From an uncultured Bacteroidales bacterium (lineage in GTDB: Bacteria; Bacteroidota; Bacteroidia; Bacteroidales; UBA932), in the NCBI GenBank assembly GCA_910585445.1, contig CAJUEK010000076.1:1-6922 (forward strand): DNA of 6,922 bases, in the 5' to 3' direction. The notes under the pieces were generated by a model that had not been told where the DNA came from, made no database searches, and worked only from the letters and a program-made list of their open reading frames with translations. The translations under genes and the position numbers were made by a program. This document shows, one piece after another, positions 1-6,922 of this stretch (positions are counted from its first letter, which is position 1; the number at the start of each line of letters is the position of its first letter).

Positions 1-2759
1 TTCTCAATGCCGTCCTGAACGTTTCTTCCGAATTTCTCGATGAGGTCGTGGTCACAGCCCTCGGTATCAAACGTTCAGAAAAGACACTTGCATATAATGT
101 GCAGAAAGTCGATTCCGAAAAACTTACAGCTGTAAAAGACGCCAACTTCGTCAACTCTTTGGTCGGCAAGGTCGCAGGAGTCCAGATTCAGTCAGGCGCG
201 AGCGGCCCAGGTAGCTCAACGCGTGTCGTTATGCGTGGTATGAAGTCCATCGAGAAGAACAATGCCGTTCTTTATGTGATTGACGGTGTGCCTATGTACA
301 ACAAAAGCTTCGGTGGACAAGGCGGAGTCATGGCCGAGGCTGTCGGTTCTGAGGCTGCTGCCGATATCAACCCTGATGATATTGAGTCTGTCAATATGCT
401 TACAGGCCCGTCTGCTGCCGCGCTTTATGGTTCGGATGCTGCTAACGGTGTGATTATCATCAATACCAAGAGAGGAACTGAGGGCAAGACTACAGTCAGC
501 GTAAGCAACAGCACTACTTTCTCTACGGCATATATGATGCCTGGCATGCAGGACAAGTATGCTGCAAGCTCCGGCTACAGCAACTGGGGTGCTGCATTGC
601 CGGAAAGCTACAGTTTTGACCCGCGCAAATTCTTCAATACTGGTACAAACGTAATCAACTCAGTGTCTCTCTCGACAGGAAACGCGAAGAACCAGACCTA
701 CATTTCTGCTTCAACTACAAACTCCACAGGTATCGTTCCTGAGAGTAAATATGACCGTTACAACTTTTCGGCCCGCAATACTACGAAATTCGCAGGTGAC
801 AAGCTCATCCTTGATTTCGGAGCCAGCTTCATCATCCAGAACGACCATAACCTCGTTTCCCAAGGAAGCTATTTCAACCCGCTTCCGGGCCTTTATCTTT
901 TCCCGAGAGGAGGAAACTTCGATGAGGTTCGGCTCTATGAGCGCTGGGACCCGATAAATGGTGTCAATACGCAGTACTGGCCTTATTCTGAGGGCTCACA
1001 TAACATCCAGAATCCTTATTGGGTGCAGAACCGCAATAACCGCGACATGCATAAGCAGCGCTATATGCTCAACGCGTCTCTCCAGTATAATATAACTGAT
1101 TGGCTGAACGTCGTGGCACGTGTGAGGACAGATGCGTCCACATATATGCACACTACAAAATACTATGCGGGAACTCTTACCACTTTTGCAGGAGAAAACG
1201 GAGGATACAAGGTGGACAATATGACTGACCGTTCTTTCTATGGTGATGTCATCGCCAACGTGGACAAGACGTGGGGAGACTTCAGGCTCGTGGCCAATGT
1301 CGGAGGCTCAATCAATGACCAGCGCTACTACATGTCGCGTGCTGCCGGAGACCTTGTGATTCCGAATCATTTCGCTGCCAACAACCTCAATACTTCAGTC
1401 AATTACAAGGGCAATGAGGAAGGATGGCATGACCAGACTCAGTCTGTATTCGCATCTGTGGAACTGGGCTGGAGAAATGCGATATTCCTTACCGCCACAG
1501 GACGTAATGACTGGGCGTCGCAGCTCGCATTCACCAAGAGTCCGTCATTCTTCTATCCGTCCGTAGGACTTTCGGTAGTGGTTTCGGAACTCGCCAATTT
1601 CCCTAAATGGTTTTCATTCATGAAAGTGCGCGGCTCTTATTCGCAGGTTGCGACTCCGTTTGACCGTTTCCTTTCTAATCCGAGCTATAAATATAACGAC
1701 CAGACCCACAACTGGTCAAAGAGCGAGACTTATCCTGCCACGGACCTCAAGCCTGAGGATACCCGTTCATGGGAACTCGGTATCAACATGAGATTCTTCG
1801 AGAGCCTCAGCCTGGATGTGACATATTATCGCTCGAATACTTATCACCAGACAATCTATGCTCCTCTCTCGGCGGCTTCAGGATATAAGAACTTTGTCGC
1901 CCAGACAGGTAATATCCAGAACCAGGGAGTCGAGCTTGCCTTGGGCTATAACAATAATTGGGGCGGCTTCGGCTGGGACAGCGGTCTTACGTTCACTTTC
2001 AATGAGAACGTGATTAAGGAACTTGCGCACGGCATTCCTGACCCTACCACCGGCGTTCCTGTGGATGTTACGGAAATCAACAAGGACTGGCTGGGAGCTT
2101 CCAATGTGGCTCCGCGCGTGATCCTGCGTGAAGGCGGTTCGCTTTCTGACGTATATGCACATCATGTGATTGCCCACGATTTGAACGGAAATGTTGATGT
2201 TGACAACAACGGAAATATAAAGATGATGTCCGTAGAGCCGTTCAAGGTCGGTTCACTCGCCCCTAAGGCTAACCTTGGATGGAGCAATACGTTCAGCTAT
2301 GCAGGCGTCTCTCTCGGAGTTGTCCTGACTGCACGCATCGGAGGACTCGTATATTCTGCAACGCAGGGTATCCTCGACTATTATGGTGCTTCACAGGTAT
2401 CCGCTGACATGAGGGACGCCGGTGGCATTCCTGTCAATTACGGCCTGCTTCCTGCAGAGAAATATTATACAGGCATAAGCACGGCCCAGGGAGGTTATGC
2501 TGCATATTACATGTACGATGCTACGAATATCCGTCTTCAGGAACTGACTTTGAACTACACTCTTCCGCAGAAATGGTTCAAGGACAAGATGCGGATGACA
2601 GTCGGTTTTGTCGCAAGGAATCTTGCCATGATTTACTGCAAGGCTCCGTTTGATCCGGAATTGTCTGCCGCCACCGGCAACAACTACTATCAGGGAGTGG
2701 ACTATTTCATGCTTCCGAGCACACGTAACTTAGGTTTCAACGTGAAGTTCCAGTTCTAA
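1..2759 (+). CDS. SusC-like TonB-dependent outer-membrane glycan transporter (5' partial)
   Basis: This is the outer-membrane beta-barrel that imports oligosaccharides into the periplasm using TonB energy, as the partner of the SusD-like lipoprotein encoded next. About 918 codons are visible. The frame is open from base 3 with no start, and the first residues already read into the TonB-box-like DEVVVTALGIKR segment (bases 39-74), so the GTG at 48 is an internal valine and not a start. SusC proteins usually have about 1000 residues, so the signal peptide and the carboxypeptidase-regulatory-like domain (roughly 100 residues) should lie upstream. The plug domain shows VVMRG, VLYVIDGVP (267-293) and the hallmark DIESVNMLTGPSAAALYGSD followed by AANGVIIINTKRG (up to 476). 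The rest is barrel, rich in aromatic and glycine residues, with the late FDPE motif and a terminal NVKFQF ending in Phe, as expected for barrel assembly. One oddity is Asp where the family usually has Arg in ALYGSRAANG. Family assignment is certain; the substrate is inferred from neighbours. Confidence 0.97.
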   Translation, partial: LNAVLNVSSEFLDEVVVTALGIKRSEKTLAYNVQKVDSEKLTAVKDANFVNSLVGKVAGVQIQSGASGPGSSTRVVMRGMKSIEKNNAVLYVIDGVPMYNKSFGGQGGVMAEAVGSEAAADINPDDIESVNMLTGPSAAALYGSDAANGVIIINTKRGTEGKTTVSVSNSTTFSTAYMMPGMQDKYAASSGYSNWGAALPESYSFDPRKFFNTGTNVINSVSLSTGNAKNQTYISASTTNSTGIVPESKYDRYNFSARNTTKFAGDKLILDFGASFIIQNDHNLVSQGSYFNPLPGLYLFPRGGNFDEVRLYERWDPINGVNTQYWPYSEGSHNIQNPYWVQNRNNRDMHKQRYMLNASLQYNITDWLNVVARVRTDASTYMHTTKYYAGTLTTFAGENGGYKVDNMTDRSFYGDVIANVDKTWGDFRLVANVGGSINDQRYYMSRAAGDLVIPNHFAANNLNTSVNYKGNEEGWHDQTQSVFASVELGWRNAIFLTATGRNDWASQLAFTKSPSFFYPSVGLSVVVSELANFPKWFSFMKVRGSYSQVATPFDRFLSNPSYKYNDQTHNWSKSETYPATDLKPEDTRSWELGINMRFFESLSLDVTYYRSNTYHQTIYAPLSAASGYKNFVAQTGNIQNQGVELALGYNNNWGGFGWDSGLTFTFNENVIKELAHGIPDPTTGVPVDVTEINKDWLGASNVAPRVILREGGSLSDVYAHHVIAHDLNGNVDVDNNGNIKMMSVEPFKVGSLAPKANLGWSNTFSYAGVSLGVVLTARIGGLVYSATQGILDYYGASQVSADMRDAGGIPVNYGLLPAEKYYTGISTAQGGYAAYYMYDATNIRLQELTLNYTLPQKWFKDKMRMTVGFVARNLAMIYCKAPFDPELSAATGNNYYQGVDYFMLPSTRNLGFNVKFQF

Positions 2760-2774
2760 ACAAAATCAGAGAAA

Positions 2775-4286
2775 ATGAAAACAATCAAAACGATAATATC
2801 GATAGCTGCTATGGCTGCATTGACCATTGGCTGTACTGCGAAATTCGGCGAGTACAACACGGACCCATATGCAGTGAAGAGCGCCGATCCGGCAATCTTG
2901 ATGCCGACAATGATTGAGGCTCTCATGTATGTGCAGCAGAATGACTCGCAGATGATAGATCAAATGGTCGGAACTCTCGGGGGTTATTTCACATTGTCAA
3001 ACCGCTGGGGAGGCCAGAACTTCGACACATTCAATGCGAGCGACAGCTGGAATGCAAATCCTTATGAGACTCCTTTCCTCGATATTTACGGAAACTATTT
3101 CGAAATCGAGAAATATACGAGCGGCTCAGGTCACTATTATGCTGTGGCGACTCTCATCAAGGCAGCCGCAATGATGCGCGTAGCCGACTGCTATGGACCG
3201 ATTCCGTACAGCAAGGTTCAGGATGGAAAGATGTATGTCGCATATGACTCGAACGAAGAAGTGTACAATAACATCATCGCTGACTTGCGCAGCGCAGCCG
3301 GTGTGCTCTATTCTTATGCTACTGAAAATTCAGGCAAGAAGCCGCTCGGTGCGCAGGACGCACTTTATGGCGGTGATTACCTCAAATGGTCCAAGTTCGC
3401 GAACTCTTTGATAATGAGAGCTGCAATGCGCTCCGGCAGCAAGGAGGATTTCGTGTCCGCATATGAATCTCCTTATGGTTATATTGAAACCAATGGGGAC
3501 AATGCCATGATGGACCCGAAGGCTCAGCGCAACCCTTATGACCTTGCTTCTGAGAGTTGGGGTGACATCAGGGTCAATTCATCTATAGTTGACTACATGA
3601 ACGGCTATTCTGACCCGAGAAGAAGCAGGTATTTCTCCCAGGTCGGAGGCGCTTATATCGGCATGCGTTCCGGAAAGGCTGAATTTGACAAAGCCGTTGT
3701 AGGTCCTAAGTTCTCTATGACTAATTTCGACGAGACTTCGAAGCTTCCTGTATTTGTTGCGGCCGAATCTAAGTTCCTGCTTGCGGAGGCTGTGCTTCGC
3801 GGCTGGATATCAGGTGACGCCAAGACTTTTTATGAGGAGGGAATCAGCCTCTCTATGGAGCAGTGGGGCGTAGGCTCTGGTGCGGCCGCATATATTGCTG
3901 ACGCGAACTCTGTTCCTGCCAGCCATACGGCAGATCCTGCGGGCTTCCCGGATTATCCGAGACAGACTAAGGTCAAGATTGCATGGGATGCTTCAGCTGG
4001 CTTTGAGGGTAATCTGGAACAGGTAATAACCCAGAAGTGGATTGCGAATTATCCTATGGGTATCGAGGCCTGGTCGGAGTGGAGGCGTACAGGGTATCCT
4101 GAACTTGCTCCCGTTATAGACAACCAGTCCGGTGGTGTCATCTCTGACAATAGTAGAGGCATGCGCAGGCTCCGTTACTCATTCAATGAGAAGAGCCTCA
4201 ACAAGGAGAATTATCCTGGCGCTCTCCAGCTTCTCGGAGGACCGGATACGGAGGCTACGGATTTGTTCTGGGCTAAGAAGAAATAG
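2775..4286 (+). CDS. SusD/RagB-like surface glycan-binding lipoprotein
   Basis: This 503-residue protein is the SusD-type lid that binds glycan at the cell surface and delivers it to the SusC-like channel. The signal peptide is short (MKTIKT, then a hydrophobic core) and ends in T17-I18-G19-C20, where Cys20 would be lipidated. Thr at -3 is a weak but acceptable lipobox residue. The mature start FGEYNTDPYAV and the later ASDSWNANPYETPFLDIYGNY resemble the SusD-like subfamily of Pfam PF12741. Family-typical segments include FVAAESKFLLAEAVLRGW (around residues 327-344), then a GISLSMEQWGV helix, and WSEWRRTGYPEL (433-444) near the C-terminus. The length fits the family. It starts 15 bases after the SusC stop codon, behind an A-rich leader with no Shine-Dalgarno sequence, as is normal in Bacteroidetes. 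Pairing with the upstream transporter is therefore near certain. The bound sugar cannot be read from the sequence; the GH18 neighbour suggests a GlcNAc-containing N-glycan or related glycan. Confidence 0.96.
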   Translation: MKTIKTIISIAAMAALTIGCTAKFGEYNTDPYAVKSADPAILMPTMIEALMYVQQNDSQMIDQMVGTLGGYFTLSNRWGGQNFDTFNASDSWNANPYETPFLDIYGNYFEIEKYTSGSGHYYAVATLIKAAAMMRVADCYGPIPYSKVQDGKMYVAYDSNEEVYNNIIADLRSAAGVLYSYATENSGKKPLGAQDALYGGDYLKWSKFANSLIMRAAMRSGSKEDFVSAYESPYGYIETNGDNAMMDPKAQRNPYDLASESWGDIRVNSSIVDYMNGYSDPRRSRYFSQVGGAYIGMRSGKAEFDKAVVGPKFSMTNFDETSKLPVFVAAESKFLLAEAVLRGWISGDAKTFYEEGISLSMEQWGVGSGAAAYIADANSVPASHTADPAGFPDYPRQTKVKIAWDASAGFEGNLEQVITQKWIANYPMGIEAWSEWRRTGYPELAPVIDNQSGGVISDNSRGMRRLRYSFNEKSLNKENYPGALQLLGGPDTEATDLFWAKKK

Positions 4287-4306
4287 ATTTAACAAGAAAT
4301 TTACAT

Positions 4307-5431
4307 ATGAAAATTAATATTTTGAAAGTATGTCTTCCGGTTCTGGCTGCGGTGTCTGTTTCGGCATGCAGCGATTGGATGACTCCGAAACCTCAGATAC
4401 ACGATGTTTCTCTTACGGAAATCGTCAAGGATGACGCTTATTATGCGGCCCTAAGGGAGTACAAGGCAAGTGACCATGCAATCTCGTTCGGATGGTTCAG
4501 CGAATGGGATGAAGGTGATGCAAGCACAACAAATATGCTTCAGGCCGTTCCTGACTCTATGGATGTGATTTCCCTGTGGAGCAGTTTTAATCTTACGCCG
4601 AAGAAAAAGGCTGACCTTGATTTTGTTGTAAATGTGAAAGGCACCAAGGTCGTCCTGTGCTCTTTTATCGCAGAGGTTGGGTGTCTGTTCACTCCGGCTG
4701 AATACACTGAAAGCCTTGCAAAGCAGAAAGAGTATTGGGGCTGGGTTGACGGCGATGAAGAGGCCATACATAATTCCATAATAAAATGGACTAAGGCAAT
4801 TTCTGATTCCCTGTATGCCACAGGGTATTGCGGAATAGACATTGACTATGAGCCGGGTGAGTACGGTGGAGGCCTTTGCCGTAACTCGAAATATTTCACA
4901 TGGTTCGTGGAGGAGATGGGAAAATATATCGGTCCCCAGTCCGGCACTGACAGGCTGTTTATCCTTGACGGATATCTTCAGTCGATTCCGAATCCTTCCA
5001 AACTTGGAATCTATTTCGATTATTTCGTGTCCCAGGCTTACACATGGGGAGGCACAGGTTCTGATTCCGGCCTTGATTTAAGGCTCCGCAATTATTATGA
5101 TGTATATAAGTCAATCTATACGGAGGAAGAGTTCACTAACCGTTTTGTGGTGACAGAGAATCTTGAGTCTGCTCTGGATTGCCTTAAGGGTGGCTTCACT
5201 TGGAGAGATAGTCAGGGACGTGCGCTCGACAGGGACAAGTATCCTACTTTAATCGGCTTTGCAAGCTGGGAACCTTCCAACGGTTTCCGCAAGGGCGGTT
5301 TCGGCGCTTTCCGTTTCAGTAACGAGAAAATCAATACGCCGCGCTACAAGTGGATGCGCAAGGCCATTCAGCAGCAGAATCCTGCTCCTGGCTATAAGGT
5401 AATCAAACAAGAAGATTGCATTGCAAAATAG
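4307..5431 (+). CDS. Glycoside hydrolase family 18 lipoprotein, probable endo-beta-N-acetylglucosaminidase
   Basis: This 374-residue lipoprotein is a single GH18 TIM barrel of the BT1044-like type found in Bacteroides N-glycan loci. It probably cleaves GlcNAc-beta-1,4-GlcNAc by substrate-assisted catalysis. The signal peptide ends V18-S19-A20-C21. Barrel strands can be followed: AISFGWFSEW, MDVISLW, TKVVLCSFIAEVG, the signature YCGIDIDYEP, LFILDGYLQS (218-226), FVSQAYTW (240-247), FVVTENLE and IGFASWEPS (317-324). The catalytic acid is expected at E182, with D178 and D180 completing D-x-D-x-E. Q243/Y245 and W321 sit where GH18 enzymes hold the substrate N-acetyl group and the -1 sugar. The first Asp of the full DxxDxDxE motif is Cys175 here. 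The gene begins 20 bases after the SusD stop with an AT-rich leader, the position where SusE-like binding proteins often lie. The residues after Cys21 (SDWMTPK) are not strongly acidic, so surface display is less clear than for the next gene. The family is well supported, activity is likely, and the exact substrate is inferred. A binding-only role is possible but less likely. Confidence 0.9.
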   Translation: MKINILKVCLPVLAAVSVSACSDWMTPKPQIHDVSLTEIVKDDAYYAALREYKASDHAISFGWFSEWDEGDASTTNMLQAVPDSMDVISLWSSFNLTPKKKADLDFVVNVKGTKVVLCSFIAEVGCLFTPAEYTESLAKQKEYWGWVDGDEEAIHNSIIKWTKAISDSLYATGYCGIDIDYEPGEYGGGLCRNSKYFTWFVEEMGKYIGPQSGTDRLFILDGYLQSIPNPSKLGIYFDYFVSQAYTWGGTGSDSGLDLRLRNYYDVYKSIYTEEEFTNRFVVTENLESALDCLKGGFTWRDSQGRALDRDKYPTLIGFASWEPSNGFRKGGFGAFRFSNEKINTPRYKWMRKAIQQQNPAPGYKVIKQEDCIAK

Positions 5432-5455
5432 TTTAACGTACAAGCAATAGAATTT

Positions 5456-6691
5456 ATGAGAAACATATTTAAAATAGGAGCGTTTGCATTGGCTGCCCTG
5501 TTTGTTGCCGGATGTGATGATGCGGAATATGGCGAGGGAGGAAAAGATGGAAATGAGCTTGGTGTGCATGCTTTCTTGGCAGAGAGTATCAACAGCGCCG
5601 GAATAGCCAGCGATATGGTGAAGCTTACTGTGAATGAGGGGGCAAAGGTCGTGCTTACTCCTGCACTTACAGACAAGCTCGACACTGACTGTGAAGTCCG
5701 CTTTGTAATCGACAAGGCTGTTCTTGATTCATATAATGCGAGCGAAGGTACCGGATATCAGATGTTTGATGAGTCTTTGGTCAATCTTGGCGAAGACATC
5801 ACCATCAAGGCCGGAAAGTATGCGGCAGATGCTGCTGTCATTACTTTGGACAAGATTCCTGCGGCTCTCTCAGGTCTTCCTCTCGCTCTTCCGGTAAAAT
5901 TGGAAAAGATAAGCGGTGATGTGGAGATGACGGCCAATACTTCCGCATATGTGTTTGTGATTACTTCCCCGATGGTAAATGACATCGCTCAGTTCAATGG
6001 TGCGGCAGGCCTTTGGGTAAATGATTTCGAGCAGACTTTCCCTGAATTTACCATAGAGATGAGGCTTCAGGTATCAAATACGTCAAATAGGAACAGGGAT
6101 ATTTTCTGTACAATCAATGACGGAGAATTGATGTTCCGCTTTGAGGACCCTCAGAGCTTTGACGGAACTAACCCTGCGCATTCACTTGTGCAGTTCCAGG
6201 GAGTCGGCGATTACCTTAACCCTGACTCGGGAATGTATATTCATACGAACGAGTGGCAGCATTATGCCGTAACTTATGACGGTACCAAGGTGACGATTTA
6301 TGTGAACGGCGTGAAAGCCGGCGACAAGAACATCACTCCAAAAGTCGTAAAAGACGGATATTTCAAGTATCTTACTTTCGGAGGTATAGGAGGAAACAAC
6401 GGATACTGGGCTCCTGGAGACAGCTGGTGGACTGGCTGCAATATCATGGTTACTGAGTGCCGTATCTGGTCAGTATGCCGTACTGCAGACCAGATAAGCA
6501 AGAATATTCCGTCTGTGACTCCGGATATCCAGGGACTCGAAGGATACTGGAGAGTCAGCAGGTCGTCTTATGACGAGGCGACAGGAGAATTCGCGGACCT
6601 GACCGGAAAAGGCCACCCGATGACTACTTCCAAGTCTTTCGTCTGGAATGAGGGCATTTCTTCAGAAGATACTTCAACTCCATGGAAGTGA
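5456..6691 (+). CDS. DUF1735 plus LamG (concanavalin A-like) lipoprotein, probable surface glycan-binding protein
   Basis: This 411-residue lipoprotein most likely binds glycan or glycoprotein at the cell surface for the GH18 enzyme and the SusC/SusD pair. The signal peptide ends V17-A18-G19-C20. It is followed by an acidic stretch (DDAEYGEGGKD) that resembles the lipoprotein export signals placing Bacteroidetes lipoproteins outside the cell. Residues about 36-170 form a DUF1735 domain (Pfam PF08522), seen in the pattern VRFVIDKAVLDSYNASEGTGY, a DITIKAG strand and the LPVKLEKISG strand. Residues about 175-400 form a LamG/concanavalin A-like sandwich, with EWQHYAVTYDG...TIYVNGVKAG (266-289), CRIWSVCRTADQI (335-347) and GLEGYWR. 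No glycosidase domain is present. An aromatic loop at 317-325 (YW, then WW) is a plausible sugar-binding site. Four Cys (218, 328, 335, 341) in the LamG domain are unusual. The gene starts 24 bases after the GH18 stop and is the last of the operon, ending 22 bases before a terminator. Domain calls are firm; the binding role is inferred. Confidence 0.92.
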   Translation: MRNIFKIGAFALAALFVAGCDDAEYGEGGKDGNELGVHAFLAESINSAGIASDMVKLTVNEGAKVVLTPALTDKLDTDCEVRFVIDKAVLDSYNASEGTGYQMFDESLVNLGEDITIKAGKYAADAAVITLDKIPAALSGLPLALPVKLEKISGDVEMTANTSAYVFVITSPMVNDIAQFNGAAGLWVNDFEQTFPEFTIEMRLQVSNTSNRNRDIFCTINDGELMFRFEDPQSFDGTNPAHSLVQFQGVGDYLNPDSGMYIHTNEWQHYAVTYDGTKVTIYVNGVKAGDKNITPKVVKDGYFKYLTFGGIGGNNGYWAPGDSWWTGCNIMVTECRIWSVCRTADQISKNIPSVTPDIQGLEGYWRVSRSSYDEATGEFADLTGKGHPMTTSKSFVWNEGISSEDTSTPWK

Positions 6692-6713
6692 TATGCACGG
6701 ATGACTGAAAATT

Positions 6714-6746
6714 GGGGCGGCAGAGGAATCTGCCGCTCTTTTTTTT
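6714..6746 (+). terminator. Intrinsic terminator of the PUL operon
   Basis: A perfect 8-bp GC-rich stem, GCGGCAGA (6717-6724) with TCTGCCGC (6729-6736), closes on a GGAA loop that fits the stable GNRA tetraloop pattern. The stem can extend by three more pairs (6714-6716 with 6737-6739, including G-U pairs). It is followed by eight consecutive T (6739-6746). It lies 22 bases past the stop codon of the LamG lipoprotein gene, in the right orientation to end the operon, and separates it from the possible next gene at 6908. Confidence 0.93.
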
Positions 6747-6796
6747 ACATTGGCGAAATTTTGCTGATAATGCTTAGTGAGGTATTCTTTCGGCTC

Positions 6797-6813
6797 AATA
6801 CAACTGCTGTATT
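6797..6813. repeat. Short inverted repeat AATACA-N5-TGTATT
   Basis: Perfect 6-base arms (6797-6802 and 6808-6813) are separated by ACTGC. The dyad lies between the operon terminator and the possible gene at 6908, about 95 bases before its ATG. It is AT-rich, has no T-tract after it and is too weak for a terminator. It could be a regulator binding site or chance; the pattern is real but a function is not shown. Confidence 0.35.
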
Positions 6814-6844
6814 AGATATGGTTTGTAGCTGATTTGCCCTTTTG

Positions 6845-6877
6845 CGATTGACAAATCGATAAAAAAACTTAAATTCG
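6845..6877 (+). promoter_or_regulatory. Candidate Bacteroides-type promoter with overlapping dyad
   Basis: TAAATTCG (6870-6877) matches the Bacteroidetes -7 consensus TAnnTTTG at all but one position. ATTG (6847-6850) lies 19 bases upstream and partly matches the -33 TTTG element at the usual spacing. An inverted repeat, CGATT-GACA-AATCG (6845-6858), overlaps the -33 element and could be an operator. Transcription would start about 20 to 30 bases before the ATG at 6908. The matches are imperfect in an AT-rich stretch, so this is a tentative call. Confidence 0.35.
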
Positions 6878-6907
6878 CACACTTTTTATTAACCAATCTA
6901 ATCAATT

Positions 6908-6922
6908 ATGTTAAAGACATTC
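6908..6922 (+). CDS. Possible start of a downstream gene (3' truncated by the window)
   Basis: An ATG at 6908 opens a frame reading MLKTF up to the window end. Support comes from position only: it follows a strong terminator, a promoter candidate and an AT-rich leader (ATTAACCAATCTAATCAATT) of the type preceding Bacteroidetes starts. Five codons do not allow any product to be assigned. If real, the gene would be a transcription unit separate from the PUL operon upstream. Confidence 0.35.

Noticed and set aside
48..50. GTG at 48 as the start of the SusC-like gene
   Set aside because: The same frame is open back to base 3 and encodes family-typical residues (SSEFLDEVV) before it. A start here would remove the TonB-box region and signal peptide, so the gene simply continues upstream of the window.
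1878..2177. Minus-strand 99-codon reading frame inside the SusC gene
   Set aside because: It lies entirely antisense to a well-conserved barrel region, its translation resembles no family I know, and it has no promoter or leader of its own.
2178..2216. EF-hand-like DLNGNVDVDNNGN segment in the SusC protein
   Set aside because: It resembles a calcium loop, but Asp/Asn/Gly-rich turns of this kind are common in extracellular loops of SusC proteins, and the spacing does not fit a full EF-hand.
4451..4842. Two overlapping minus-strand frames (4451-4771 and 4540-4842) within the GH18 gene
   Set aside because: Both mirror GH18 coding sequence, including barrel strands, and neither has independent support.
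4829..4852. The GH18 protein as a dead, binding-only pseudoenzyme
   Set aside because: D178, D180 and E182 and the Q243/Y245/W321 positions are all present. Only the first, less critical Asp of the motif has changed.
4284..5437. Shared TTTAAC after the stop codons at 4284-4286 and 5429-5431
   Set aside because: A six-base AT-rich match in two short intergenic gaps is expected by chance, and it is absent from the SusC-SusD gap.
5249..5715. Two overlapping minus-strand reading frames (5249-5569 and 5392-5715) across the GH18/LamG gene junction
   Set aside because: They run antisense to the conserved ends of both genes, overlap each other in different frames and show no recognisable domain. 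The Ser- and Pro-rich translation of the second is what the complement of coding DNA tends to give.

Overview
The window is the 3' part of a Bacteroidetes polysaccharide utilisation locus (PUL), almost certainly from a Bacteroidales organism. The evidence is a SusC-type TonB-dependent transporter followed directly by a SusD-type lipoprotein, two more lipoproteins with Bacteroidetes-style signal peptides, A-rich translation starts without Shine-Dalgarno sequences, and base composition near 50% GC by eye. Genus and species cannot be named from this sequence. All four main genes lie on the + strand, 15 to 24 bases apart, and look like one transcript.

Layout: bases 1-2759 encode the SusC-like outer-membrane transporter. 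Its 5' end is outside the window: the frame is open from base 3, and the first residues seen are already the TonB-box/plug region. Bases 2775-4286 encode its SusD-like partner, which caps the transporter on the cell surface. Bases 4307-5431 encode a single-domain lipoprotein of glycoside hydrolase family 18, of the Bacteroides type related to endo-beta-N-acetylglucosaminidases, with the D-x-D-x-E catalytic core present. Bases 5456-6691 encode a lipoprotein with an N-terminal DUF1735 domain and a C-terminal LamG/concanavalin A-like domain, probably a surface glycan-binding protein. A strong intrinsic terminator (6714-6746) closes the operon.

Proposed joint function (inference from family and context): the LamG lipoprotein captures glycoprotein or glycan at the surface, the GH18 protein cuts the GlcNAc-beta-1,4-GlcNAc core of N-glycans or a related GlcNAc polymer, and the SusC/SusD pair imports the released oligosaccharide. 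The layout resembles the N-glycan loci of Bacteroides thetaiotaomicron. No exoglycosidase (GH92, GH20, GH2 and so on) or regulator is visible; these could lie upstream or elsewhere in the genome.

After the terminator, 6747-6907 is AT-rich and non-coding, with two short dyads and a weak Bacteroides-type promoter candidate. It leads to an ATG at 6908 that may start a separate gene cut off by the window end. I found no RNA genes, insertion sequences, CRISPR arrays or clearly new system. The points most worth a second look are the Cys in the GH18 signature, the small size of the locus, and the aromatic and Cys-rich part of the LamG domain.
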